From the NCBI GenBank assembly GCA_964558465.1, contig CAZLEF010000122.1, positions 1 to 14,550 on the forward strand: a stretch of 14,550 nt of DNA. The letters are read 5' to 3'. Both the position numbers and the translations under genes were made by a program. Below the pieces are notes generated by a model, which saw nothing but the letters and a program-made list of their open reading frames with translations, was not told where the DNA came from and did no database searches. Origin of the DNA: JACJYC01 sp964558465 (GTDB lineage: Bacteria > Bacteroidota > Bacteroidia > Chitinophagales > Saprospiraceae). Below are positions 1 through 6,675 of this stretch, piece by piece. Each line of letters begins with the position of its first letter. The stretch's first letter is position 1.

Positions 1-66
1 CTGGGCGGTTAAGGAGGTATGGAGGGCAAGGGCGAAAAAAAGCAGAAACAGGACTGATTTTTGCAT
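1..66 (-). CDS. N-terminus of an exported protein, cut by the window edge
   Basis: Reading leftwards from an ATG at 66-64 there are 22 uninterrupted codons that run off the window. They encode a textbook signal peptide: M-Q-K start, then a hydrophobic core VLFLLFFALAL, then a polar stretch ending in ...LTA-Q. An A-Q junction is a common signal peptidase I site in Bacteroidota secreted and outer-membrane proteins. The mature protein is outside the window, so its function is unknown. The upstream DNA (67-110) is AT-rich, as expected for a Bacteroidota leader, but I found no full TAnnTTTG box. The gene lies 130 bp downstream of fhs on the same strand, so co-transcription cannot be excluded. Confidence 0.72.
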   Translation of the reverse strand, partial: MQKSVLFLLFFALALHTSLTAQ

Positions 67-196
67 GATACTTTGTTTTTAAGGGAAAAAGGTAAATTTT
101 TTAAACAGGATGCACCTGCTCCTGACCTCCCCCTACGTTCCGGATTGGTTTAACTTATCCTTAAGAAATGCCGAAAATAAAAAGATGTTCGCCGGG

Positions 197-1867
197 TTAA
201 AACAGTCCGGAAATGTGGCCATCCGCGTCAATATCGATGTTTTCGGCTGCCGGAACATTCGGAAGGCCCGGCATTCGCATGATATCGCCCGTTATCGGGA
301 TGAGGAATCCGGCGCCGGCGGCAATTTCGATCTCCCGGACGGTTACCGTGAACCCAGAAGGCCTTCCAATGAGATTGGGATTATCGGAAAAAGATTTTTG
401 TGTTTTGGCAATACAAACCGGGAGTTGATCCAGGCCGAGTTCGCTTATTTTTTTCAGATCGCTTTTTGCCTTTGATGTATATTCAACCGATTTGGCGCCG
501 TAATACCGGGTGGCAATCGTTTCGATTTTGCGGGTTACGCTCCATTGCCAGTCGTACAGCGGCACAAAGGGTTCCTGGTTGCCGTCGGCAATCCGGGCAA
601 CCGTTGCAGCCAGCGATTCAGCGCCTGCGCCGCCTTTGGCCCAAACATCGGCTACCTCGCATGCCACCCCCAATTCCCTGCATTTTTGCCGGATCAATTC
701 AATTTCCTGATCTGTATCGCTGCTGAACCGGTTGACAGCCACAATGGGGGGGATCTGGAAAAGTCTGGCGTTTTCAAGGTGTTTTTCCAGGTTGGTCAAT
801 CCCTGGGAGAGTGCGGCCGGGTCGGGGATGGTCAATTGTTTGAGGTCGGCGCCGCCGTGGTATTTCAGGGCTCTGACCGTTGCAACGATCACGACGGCAT
901 TTGGGCTCAGGCCGGCGGTTCTGCACTTGATATCCAGGAACTTTTCCGCCCCGAGGTCAAACCCGAAACCAGCTTCCGTTACCACATAGTCGGAAAGGGA
1001 AAGGCCCATCCGGGTTGCGATGATCGTATTGGTGCCTTGGGCAATATTGGCAAACGGGCCGCCGTGAATGAGAGCGGGGGTACCCTCGATGGTTTGCACC
1101 AGGTTGGGTTTAATGGCTTCTTTGAGCAGGGCAGCCATAGCGCCGTTTGCTTTCAGGTCGCGGGCATAGACCGGTTTTTTGTCATGGGTAAATCCGACAA
1201 AAATATTACCCAACCGGCGTTTCAGATCCTGGAGGTCGTCGGACAGGCAGAGAATGGCCATAACCTCCGAGGCCGCGGTGATGTCAAAACCGGTTTCACG
1301 GGGCACGCCTGAGGCCGTACCGCCCAATCCGATGACGATGTTCCGCAGGGCCCGGTCGTTCATATCCATTACCCGTTTCCAGACCACTGTGCGCGCGTCG
1401 AGTCCAAGGCTGGATGATTTGTTTTGGAGGTTGTTGTCGATCAGGGCAGCCAGGAGATTATGGGCTTTTTCGATTGCAGGGAAATCTCCGGTAAAATGCA
1501 GGTTGATCTCCTCCATGGGCAGAACCTGCGCGTAACCGCCACCGGCAGCGCCGCCTTTAATGCCAAAAACCGGCCCGAGGGAAGGTTCCCTCAGGACGAC
1601 CGCCGATTTTTTGCCAATGCGGTTCAGTCCCTGGGATAAACCGATGGAAACCGTGGTTTTACCTTCACCTGCCGGTGTCGGGGAAATGGCGGAAACCAGG
1701 ATTAACCTGGCGGATTTCATTTTTTCGCGGTCGATCAGACTTAACGGGAGTTTGGCTTTGTATCGGCCGTAGTATTCAAGGTCCGATTCAGGAATGTTTA
1801 ATTGGGCCGCGATTCCGGCGATACCCCGGAGCGGCACAGACTGCGCAATTTCAATGTCTGATTTCAT
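197..1867 (-). CDS. fhs: formate--tetrahydrofolate ligase
   Basis: This cytosolic enzyme ligates formate to tetrahydrofolate using ATP to give 10-formyl-THF, feeding one-carbon units to purine synthesis and other folate reactions. The 556-residue product is full length for the family. The ATP-binding P-loop TPAGEGKTT is at residues 64-72, the family signature GIKGGAAGGGY begins at about 102, and the second signature VATVRALKYHGG is at 327-338. The ATG at 1867 gives the usual N-terminus (SDIEIAQ...). The methyltransferase gene ends 47 bp upstream on the same strand, so the two may be co-transcribed. A weak -7-like TATCTTGC lies on the minus strand at 1890-1897 with no convincing -33 partner. 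The coding region looks intact with all signature motifs. The family is certain. Confidence 0.97.
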   Translation of the reverse strand: MKSDIEIAQSVPLRGIAGIAAQLNIPESDLEYYGRYKAKLPLSLIDREKMKSARLILVSAISPTPAGEGKTTVSIGLSQGLNRIGKKSAVVLREPSLGPVFGIKGGAAGGGYAQVLPMEEINLHFTGDFPAIEKAHNLLAALIDNNLQNKSSSLGLDARTVVWKRVMDMNDRALRNIVIGLGGTASGVPRETGFDITAASEVMAILCLSDDLQDLKRRLGNIFVGFTHDKKPVYARDLKANGAMAALLKEAIKPNLVQTIEGTPALIHGGPFANIAQGTNTIIATRMGLSLSDYVVTEAGFGFDLGAEKFLDIKCRTAGLSPNAVVIVATVRALKYHGGADLKQLTIPDPAALSQGLTNLEKHLENARLFQIPPIVAVNRFSSDTDQEIELIRQKCRELGVACEVADVWAKGGAGAESLAATVARIADGNQEPFVPLYDWQWSVTRKIETIATRYYGAKSVEYTSKAKSDLKKISELGLDQLPVCIAKTQKSFSDNPNLIGRPSGFTVTVREIEIAAGAGFLIPITGDIMRMPGLPNVPAAENIDIDADGHISGLF

Positions 1868-1914
1868 TTTTATTTGGTTAGGAACCCCGGCAAGATAGGC
1901 AGAATTTGAAAAAT

Positions 1915-2616
1915 TTATTCTGCGGTAATGATATACTGGTAATCCAGCGACGTGTCGTCCGTAATGATATTGGAATATCCGGCCTGATAAAGTTCTTCTT
2001 CGGCCTGAAAAAGTTCGACCCTGTATTTATTGGGTGGGCCCCGGGGGGTTCTTTTTTTCTTGAAGTCGACGATGACCAGTTTACCGCCCGCGGCGATGCA
2101 GGGTTTGAGTTTTTTGAGGTAGCCGATCCGGTCGCTCAGGTACATATAGGTGTTGACGATGAGGACGATGTCGGCTTCACCCGGCGCCAGATTGGGGGTA
2201 TCCGGTTGAGAGAGCCTGGTTTCAAGTCGATCCTGGAATTGTTCCTCCAGTTCATATAACTTGATGCTATCGAGGTAGTTGGTGAATTCCGGATAAATAT
2301 CCAGGGCAATTACCTTTTTGGCCAGGGGCGCGATGCGGAGGGCAAAAAATCCGCGTCCTGCGCCGATGTCCGCCACTGTTTTCCCGCTCAGGTCGCCCAA
2401 CAGCCGCATAACCACTTCCGGTTTTTGCCAGACCAGCCGGCCCATATTGACGTAATCTTCTGTAATACCGGTTCCCGATTCGGTTGGTTGCACGGTTGTT
2501 TTAGGGGTGTCGGATTGGACGGGAAGGTCGTTATTCTTATTTCCGGGGTCGGTTTCGGGTCGGCAGGCTGCCAGAAAGGCAACTCCAATCAGAAAAATAA
2601 TCATCCAATGCTTCAT
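1915..2616 (-). CDS. putative lipoprotein class I SAM-dependent methyltransferase
   Basis: The 233-residue product combines two features rarely seen together. Residues 1-18 form a lipoprotein signal peptide with lipobox LAAC, so Cys18 would be lipidated. Residues 30-50 are a low-complexity Thr/Pro/Gln linker. From about residue 60 a Rossmann-type class I methyltransferase domain follows: motif I VADIGAGRGFF at 81-91, an acidic end to strand 2 in ALDIYPEF (Asp106), a motif IV-like ADIVLIVNTYMYL at 148-160, and the post-motif strand GGKLVIVDFKKKR at 178-189. The substrate cannot be read from the sequence. Exported relatives of this fold are known, but how they would obtain SAM outside the cytoplasm is unclear. 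The gene lies 47 bp upstream of fhs on the same strand. The methyltransferase fold is secure, and the lipoprotein call rests on the lipobox. Confidence 0.85.
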   Translation of the reverse strand: MKHWMIIFLIGVAFLAACRPETDPGNKNNDLPVQSDTPKTTVQPTESGTGITEDYVNMGRLVWQKPEVVMRLLGDLSGKTVADIGAGRGFFALRIAPLAKKVIALDIYPEFTNYLDSIKLYELEEQFQDRLETRLSQPDTPNLAPGEADIVLIVNTYMYLSDRIGYLKKLKPCIAAGGKLVIVDFKKKRTPRGPPNKYRVELFQAEEELYQAGYSNIITDDTSLDYQYIITAE

Positions 2617-2646
2617 GAGCTCAAAGGGTTGAATTGGGAACGGCAG

Positions 2647-2677
2647 TAAAATTACTTACCTGCCCTCACTTGGGCAA
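2647..2677 (-). promoter_or_regulatory. possible promoter of the lipoprotein methyltransferase
   Basis: On the minus strand TAATTTTA (2654-2647) differs at one position from the Bacteroidota -7 consensus TAnnTTTG. It lies 20 bp downstream of a TTG (2677-2675) that fits the -33 element. Transcription would begin near 2640, about 25 nt before the ATG at 2616. An inverted repeat TGCCC-TCACTT-GGGCA (2661-2676) fills most of the spacer and could be an operator. The call rests on pattern matching only. Confidence 0.35.
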
Positions 2678-2712
2678 GCACTTAACAATCATTAACAAAA
2701 TATGCAGATCTG

Positions 2713-2756
2713 CCCTGATTTGGTTAGTTTTCCTTAACTAAAACCTGGAATCAGGG
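2713..2756 (-). terminator. hairpin at the 3' end of the MBL-fold hydrolase gene
   Basis: Arms CCCTGATT (2713-2720) and AATCAGGG (2749-2756) pair over 8 bp. Inside, GGTT (2722-2725) pairs with AACC (2742-2745) and AGTT (2726-2729) with AACT (2736-2739), leaving a 2-nt AA bulge and a TTCCTT loop. The right arm contains the TGA stop of the hydrolase gene (2751-2753). On the minus strand the hairpin is followed by the perfect palindrome GCAGATCTGC (2713-2704) and a T-rich TATTTTGTT, with no clean U-tract. It probably ends the 3818-2751 transcript. Terminator activity is inferred from position and structure. Confidence 0.5.
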
Positions 2757-3515
2757 GCTGGTTTCAAAAGATAAACCGTCATAGGCCAGTTCCACCCCTT
2801 CCGGCAATTTAACTTCTGTGTATTTGCCCATCCGGTGGCTGATATGGGTCAGGAAAGCCCGCTCCGGGCCGATATCCGCAATAAAAGCCAAGGCCTGCTC
2901 CAGATTGAAATGAGAATAGTGGGCTTTGTGGTGCAATGCATTGACGACAAGCATTTTTACGCCGGCCAGTTTTTTCTTTTCTTCAGCGGAGATGGCGCTC
3001 ATATCCGTGAGATATACAAAATTGCCGATTCTGAATCCCAGAACGGGCAGGCCTCCGTGCATAACTTCCACCGGTTGAAACAGAAGGCCGGAGATTTCGA
3101 AGGGCCGGTCTTTCCGGATATTTTTTACCTGGAGCCTGGGAGCGCCCGGATACGGATTTTCGTCGAAGACGTAGGCAAACCGTTTTTGCAACTCGCGTTC
3201 AACTTCCCGGGTGGCATAAATAGGCATATCCCGGTTCATGCTGAAGTTGAAGGGCCTGACGTCGTCGATGCCGATGACATGGTCGTTGTGTTCATGGGTC
3301 AGGATGATCGCTTCCAGTTTTTCAACCCCGGCCCTGAGCATTTGCTGCCGGAAATCGGGGCCGCAATCGATCACAAAATTATGCCCGTGCGCCTGAAGCA
3401 GAACTGAGGTTCGCAACCGTTTATCCCGGTCGTCTTCCGACCTGCATACCGCGCAATCGCACCCTATTACGGGGACGCCCTGCGAGGTGCCTGTTCCTAA
3501 AAAAGTTACTTTCAA
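2751..3515 (-). CDS. MBL-fold metallohydrolase, PhnP-like
   Basis: The product is a 254-residue cytosolic hydrolase of the metallo-beta-lactamase fold. The metal ligands are THEHNDH at 73-79 (H74, H76, D78, H79), H153, D171 and H224. Three cysteines near the N-terminus (C19, C21, C24) match the structural zinc site of PhnP, the cyclic phosphodiesterase of phosphonate breakdown. No phosphonate genes are nearby, so the substrate, probably a phosphodiester, is open. The only plausible start is TTG at 3515, because the next Met lies inside the conserved fold. The upstream small gene ends 9 bp before it, so the two form an operon whose shared promoter lies near 3838. The gene ends inside a strong hairpin. 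Confidence 0.9.
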   Translation of the reverse strand: MKVTFLGTGTSQGVPVIGCDCAVCRSEDDRDKRLRTSVLLQAHGHNFVIDCGPDFRQQMLRAGVEKLEAIILTHEHNDHVIGIDDVRPFNFSMNRDMPIYATREVERELQKRFAYVFDENPYPGAPRLQVKNIRKDRPFEISGLLFQPVEVMHGGLPVLGFRIGNFVYLTDMSAISAEEKKKLAGVKMLVVNALHHKAHYSHFNLEQALAFIADIGPERAFLTHISHRMGKYTEVKLPEGVELAYDGLSFETSP

Positions 3516-3524
3516 TTTTTTTGA

Positions 3525-3818
3525 TTAAACGTTTTCAACCTCCTCTTCCTCTTCAGTCGCCAGGGAGTTGATTTGACGGTAAAATTTGGCAGTAGCCGGT
3601 TCGAGCCGGGCAGGATCTACTTCAATCTGGCCCAGTATTTCAAGCAAACAATTGATCCGGCCTTCGGTATCGAAGAATTTATTCACGATGGCCACTTTTT
3701 TTTGCTCTACGATGCAATACCCGGATTGAAAATTCCCTTTTTCATAACGGACCGTATAGGCCAGTTCCTCCAGAAGGGATTCCAGCTTTTTCAAATTGTG
3801 TTTCGTATATTTGAACAT
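3525..3818 (-). CDS. conserved Bacteroidota small protein, function unknown
   Basis: This is a 97-residue soluble protein with no signal peptide or membrane segment. I recognise the block YTVRYEKGNFQSGYC...NKFFDTEGRINCLLEIL as one conserved across Bacteroidota proteins without known function. The C-terminus carries a run of acidic residues (TEEEEEVENV). The frame stays open 54 nt further upstream, but the ATG at 3818 is preferred: the protein then starts MFKYTKHNLKK like its relatives, and a TATCTTTG box lies just upstream. It is followed after 9 bp by the MBL-fold hydrolase, which suggests a functional partnership. Function is unknown. Confidence 0.8.
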   Translation of the reverse strand: MFKYTKHNLKKLESLLEELAYTVRYEKGNFQSGYCIVEQKKVAIVNKFFDTEGRINCLLEILGQIEVDPARLEPATAKFYRQINSLATEEEEEVENV

Positions 3819-3837
3819 ACAATAAGGCTTAACTTTG
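3810..3837 (+). promoter_or_regulatory. Bacteroidota-type promoter of the outer-membrane protein gene
   Basis: TAACTTTG at 3830-3837 is an exact match to the -7 consensus TAnnTTTG. A TTTG at 3810-3813, 16 bp upstream, can serve as the -33 element, although the spacing is slightly short. Transcription would start near 3843, about 20 nt before the ATG at 3864. The box abuts the oppositely oriented box of the divergent gene. Confidence 0.6.
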
Positions 3838-3845
3838 CAAAGATA
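3838..3845 (-). promoter_or_regulatory. -7 box of the small protein/MBL hydrolase operon
   Basis: On the minus strand TATCTTTG (3845-3838) matches TAnnTTTG exactly and lies 20 nt upstream of the ATG at 3818. It directly abuts the plus-strand box at 3830-3837, forming the near-palindrome TAACTTTGCAAAGATA. No clear -33 TTG was found at the expected distance. Only one of the two promoters could be occupied at a time. Confidence 0.5.
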
Positions 3846-3863
3846 AAATTTAAGCAAGTTTAC

Positions 3864-4454
3864 ATGACACATTTCTTAAAAGGCCTGTTAATTCTTCCGC
3901 TACTGGTTTTTTTTGCCGCACCTGACCTGTCGGCCCAGACTTTTGAGGCATCGCTCCTGGCAGGTTTTAATATGGCACAGGTGGACGGCGACGACATGGT
4001 GGGCTTTAACCGGATCGGATTGAACGGTGGCGCACAGGTTTCCGCCAATTTAAACGAAAGGTGGCAATTGAGCCTGGGATTTATTTTCAGTCAGCAGGGC
4101 AGCAACCGCTCCAAGGCCGATCCCTTCGGCCCCTACGATAATATCCGGTTGAATTACCTGGAAGCTCCGGTGTTGTTCCATTTTAAGGAATGGAAATTAT
4201 TGGTGACCGCAGGCGCCTCTTACGCCCGCCTGGTCAACTACAAATCGATCAGTCTGATCGGGGAGGATATTACAGACCTGGAACAGTACAAGCCAGGGTT
4301 GGTGTATTATATCCTGGGCGCCACCTTGAAGATGAATGAACGTTTTGGGGTGAATATCCAGTATTCCAAGAGTTTCGGCAGTTTCCAGGATGATGAAGCC
4401 AAACCCAAACTGATTAACCGGATGGTGACGATCCGTGGGGTTTACTTTTTGTAG
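3864..4454 (+). CDS. outer-membrane beta-barrel protein (PorT-like)
   Basis: The 196-residue product has a signal peptide at residues 1-24 (hydrophobic LLILPLLVFFAA, cleavage before Q25 in LSA-Q). The mature part is built of alternating polar and hydrophobic strands typical of small 8-10-strand barrels: FEASLLAGFNMAQV, GGAQVSANL, WQLSLGFIFSQQG, KLLVTAGASYARL, GLVYYILGATLKM, FGVNIQYSKSFG and a terminal strand RMVTIRGVYFL ending in Phe-Leu. This resembles the Bacteroidota PorT/OmpW-type family. A specific cargo or partner cannot be assigned. The frame is open upstream to 3573, but the ATG at 3864 gives the signal peptide and lies just downstream of a consensus promoter. The gene is divergent from the small protein/MBL operon. 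Confidence 0.85.
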   Translation: MTHFLKGLLILPLLVFFAAPDLSAQTFEASLLAGFNMAQVDGDDMVGFNRIGLNGGAQVSANLNERWQLSLGFIFSQQGSNRSKADPFGPYDNIRLNYLEAPVLFHFKEWKLLVTAGASYARLVNYKSISLIGEDITDLEQYKPGLVYYILGATLKMNERFGVNIQYSKSFGSFQDDEAKPKLINRMVTIRGVYFL

Positions 4455-4456
4455 CC

Positions 4457-4485
4457 GGCAGTCTTTAGGTTGGCAGTTGGCAGTC
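4457..4485. repeat. short 7-bp unit array after the barrel gene
   Basis: Three bp beyond the TAG stop of the barrel gene lie GGCAGTC (4457-4463), a divergent TTAGGTT (4465-4471), GGCAGTT (4472-4478) and GGCAGTC (4479-4485). The rest of the gap to 4596 contains nothing I can assign beyond weak hairpins (for example ATGAA-TTTGGC-TTCAT near 4582-4597). The two flanking genes converge here, so a bidirectional terminator is expected, but none is obvious. Confidence 0.55.
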
Positions 4486-4596
4486 TATGTCCCGTTACCG
4501 TCATTCTTTCATGCTATCTTTAACACGGTCAAATACCATCAACTTTTGGGTTGTCCGGAAGGAATTTGAGCAGAAAGTCTTATGAATTTGGCTTCA

Positions 4597-5883
4597 TTAG
4601 GCCACCATTTCGCCAATAGCTTTTACCAGTCTGTCCATATCGGAAAGGGTGGTGTACACATTAGGCGTTACACGAACGCCGGCGATATTTTCCCAGACGA
4701 TGGCCACTGTGTGGATCCTGTAATGGTTGAACAGCCAGTCTGAAACCTCATTGGGGGTCATGCCTTCTACCGCCAGGGAGGCGATGGCGCAACCGAACCG
4801 GGGATCCAGCGAAGTATTGATCCTCACTTTGGGGTTTTTAGTGGCTTTTTCCACCCAATAGTTTTTGAGGTATTGAAGCCTGGCCTGTTTCAGCTCCGAT
4901 CCGATCATCAGGTGGAAGTCGATGGCCTGGCCGATGGCCTGCTCGATGGCAAAAGAACGGGTGCCCAGGTTCTCAAATTTGCGGATATCCGGGCTTTCAG
5001 GGTCGCCGGCAGCCATGAGCGGATACAGTTGGGCAATTTTATCTTTTTTGACGTACAGCAATCCTGAACCAAAGGGGGCGCAAAGCCATTTATGCAGGCT
5101 GGAACCCCAATAATCGCATTCAAGGTCGGGAATTTTATAGTCGAGGTGGGCAAAGGTATGCGCCGCATCTACCAGCACTTCGATGCCCCGCTTGTGTGCC
5201 TCCCGTGCGATGGCCCTGGCCGGCATGATCTGGCCGTTCCAGTTGATCATATGGGTAACATGGGCAATCTTTGTTTTATCCGTGAAGGCATCCCGGTATT
5301 TTTTGACGATCTCTTCCTCGTTTTCGATCGGAAAATCGAAGGATATCCACTTCAGTACGATGCCGTCGCGGTGTTCTCGTTGTTTCCAGGCATTGATCAT
5401 ATTGGGGTAATCCTGCCTGGTGAGCACCACCTCGTCGCCGGCTTTGAGCCTGAGCCCAAAAATAACGGTCTCCAGGGCTTCCGATGAATTGCGGTTGACC
5501 GCCAGTTCATCCGGCGAGACCCCGGCCAGGTCGGCCAGCCTTTGCCGGAGGGGTTCGCGGCCCAGATCCAGGATGCGCCACATATAATAGGAAGGCCCTT
5601 CGTTGCTCAGCCGGTTGTACCGTTCTACAGCCTCCTGTACCACTTTAGGCTGGGGGCTCACCCCGCCGTTGTTGAGGTTGAGCATGGCGGGCGAAACAGT
5701 ATAAGCTTGTTTGACCTGATGCCAGAAGGTTTCATCCGTCACCATTTCTTCAAGCGGCCTGTGCCGGGCCGCACGGAGGCTTTCGATCAGGCTTTGCCCC
5801 TGGAGGGTGTCAAAATAAGGAATCAAGGCAGCGGCTCCGGTGAGGGAGGTCAGGCGGCTGATGAATTTTCGACGGTCTGTCAT
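4597..5883 (-). CDS. Tat-exported PLP-dependent aminotransferase class V-like enzyme
   Basis: The 428-residue protein has the fold-type I PLP architecture of the isopenicillin N epimerase/cysteine desulfurase-like group. The N-terminal lobe has NLNNGGVSPQP at about 69-79 (the phosphate and substrate region of class V enzymes). The ring-nitrogen aspartate is D239 in LVDAAHTFAH, and the Schiff-base lysine is K265 in SSLHKWLCAPFGSGLLYV. The N-terminus MTDRRKFISRLTSLTGAAAL carries a twin-arginine motif (R4-R5-K-F-I) before a moderately hydrophobic stretch, so the folded holoenzyme is predicted to leave via Tat. The Pseudomonas pyoverdine enzyme PvdN is a precedent for a Tat-exported PLP enzyme. 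The substrate is unknown and no pathway genes adjoin it. The ATG at 5883 is the only start that keeps the Tat signal. Confidence 0.9.
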   Translation of the reverse strand: MTDRRKFISRLTSLTGAAALIPYFDTLQGQSLIESLRAARHRPLEEMVTDETFWHQVKQAYTVSPAMLNLNNGGVSPQPKVVQEAVERYNRLSNEGPSYYMWRILDLGREPLRQRLADLAGVSPDELAVNRNSSEALETVIFGLRLKAGDEVVLTRQDYPNMINAWKQREHRDGIVLKWISFDFPIENEEEIVKKYRDAFTDKTKIAHVTHMINWNGQIMPARAIAREAHKRGIEVLVDAAHTFAHLDYKIPDLECDYWGSSLHKWLCAPFGSGLLYVKKDKIAQLYPLMAAGDPESPDIRKFENLGTRSFAIEQAIGQAIDFHLMIGSELKQARLQYLKNYWVEKATKNPKVRINTSLDPRFGCAIASLAVEGMTPNEVSDWLFNHYRIHTVAIVWENIAGVRVTPNVYTTLSDMDRLVKAIGEMVA

Positions 5884-5939
5884 GATGCTGGATACTGGAT
5901 ACTGGATACTGGACCCAGGATCAAGTATCCGGCATCCAG
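5884..5939. repeat. 7-bp unit array with inverted partner
   Basis: Directly upstream of the aminotransferase start codon lie four head-to-tail 7-bp units: GATGCTG then three of GATACTG (5884-5911). After a short spacer the same words recur on the opposite strand (AGTATCC-GGCATCCAG, about 5924-5939), so the block can fold back imperfectly. It sits downstream of the membrane-anchored protein gene and inside the expected leader of the aminotransferase gene, where it could end or attenuate transcription. That role is inferred. Confidence 0.65.
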
Positions 5940-5977
5940 TTCAGGTTCGCAATACTACAAAATTTCCGGGAAAAGTA

Positions 5978-6514
5978 TCAGGTTAAAAGTACGCCTGCTT
6001 CTTTTTTGATGGCCAGCAATGCTTTTTCGAGGCCCGAAGATTCCCGTCCGGAGTGATATTGGAGCAGGAGTTCGGCGAATTCCCGTGCGGAGGCGCCTGC
6101 CGGAAGTTTGTCAGCCACCAATCCGATGAAATGAACGGTGTCATCCCTGGAAATTTTGATGATCTCCCACAATTGTTCCGATACATAAACCTGCTGGGTG
6201 ATGTTGTGTTCGAATTCCTGCTGGATGGCGATCATGAGCGCAACCTTGAATTCGGAGGCATTGAGGCCTTCTCTCGGGGTCCTCAACACCAGGTTGGGGA
6301 TGGAGATCCGTTCACAGAGCAGTGACAGGCGTTCGTAGGCCTGGAGGCGCAACGGCAGGGATTTGCCATGACGGCCCTCTATCATTTCAGCGTTTTTCAT
6401 GCGGAGCCTGGTTTCGTAATACTGCTTTTGCAGGTAATAAACCGTAAAAAAGACGATGAGCGCCGGAACGGTGACTTTTATGATCTCGAGTAAAGTGGAC
6501 AGCCAGACAGGCAT
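5978..6514 (-). CDS. membrane-anchored protein of unknown function
   Basis: The 178-residue product has a single N-terminal transmembrane helix (about residues 8-29, IIKVTVPALIVFFTVYYL) followed by a soluble, helix-rich domain. The conserved-looking block LPLRLQAYERLSLLCERI (about 53-70) and a segment with EFEHNITQQVYVSEQLWEIIK resemble uncharacterised Bacteroidota proteins I have seen, but I cannot name a function. The frame is open to 6595, but ATG 6514 is the better start: it places the helix at the N-terminus, and a well-formed promoter (6566-6598) lies between the two candidates, overlapping the upstream one. The gene is divergent from the Fe-S carrier gene. Confidence 0.75.
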   Translation of the reverse strand: MPVWLSTLLEIIKVTVPALIVFFTVYYLQKQYYETRLRMKNAEMIEGRHGKSLPLRLQAYERLSLLCERISIPNLVLRTPREGLNASEFKVALMIAIQQEFEHNITQQVYVSEQLWEIIKISRDDTVHFIGLVADKLPAGASAREFAELLLQYHSGRESSGLEKALLAIKKEAGVLLT

Positions 6515-6565
6515 AATGATGTGAATTGAAAGGTTAAATTCCTGAATAAAGATACAAAGGTGGGG

Positions 6566-6598
6566 CAAAAATACATTCACCCGTTCAATTGCCAAAAA
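6566..6598 (-). promoter_or_regulatory. Bacteroidota-type promoter of the membrane-anchored protein gene
   Basis: On the minus strand TATTTTTG (6573-6566) matches the -7 consensus TAnnTTTG, and TTTTTG (6598-6593) matches the -33 element with a 19-bp spacer. Transcription would begin near 6559, giving a leader of about 45 nt before ATG 6514. This is the best-formed promoter in the window, and it excludes the upstream in-frame ATG at 6595. Confidence 0.7.
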
Positions 6599-6619
6599 TT
6601 AAGTTCGAACCAAACAAGG

Positions 6620-6649
6620 TTTTGAAATGTTTGAAAGATTGTATTTTTG
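6620..6649 (+). promoter_or_regulatory. Bacteroidota-type promoter of the Fe-S carrier gene
   Basis: TATTTTTG (6642-6649) matches TAnnTTTG, and TTTTG (6620-6624) supplies the -33 element at a 17-bp spacing. Transcription would start near 6656, about 20 nt before ATG 6676. The 11-mer TGTATTTTTGC around the -7 box is identical to that of the divergent promoter at 6566-6598. Confidence 0.68.
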
Positions 6650-6675
6650 CATTTGCAACCAAAACAGACGATTGA

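Noticed and set aside
110..475. Open frames on the plus strand opposite fhs, including 110-475 and 545-1312
   Set aside because: They are antisense shadows of the intact fhs gene, have no recognisable domains, and have no promoter or conserved start context.
2704..2713. Perfect palindrome GCAGATCTGC as an operator
   Set aside because: It is only 10 bp with no loop, adjacent to the MBL-gene hairpin, with nothing linking it to a regulator.
4511..4585. 24-codon plus-strand ORF (MLSLTRSNTINFWVV...) in the gap after the barrel gene
   Set aside because: It is in a convergent gap with no convincing promoter or terminator and no known homology that I recognise. A chance ORF of this length is expected, though a small remnant cannot be excluded.
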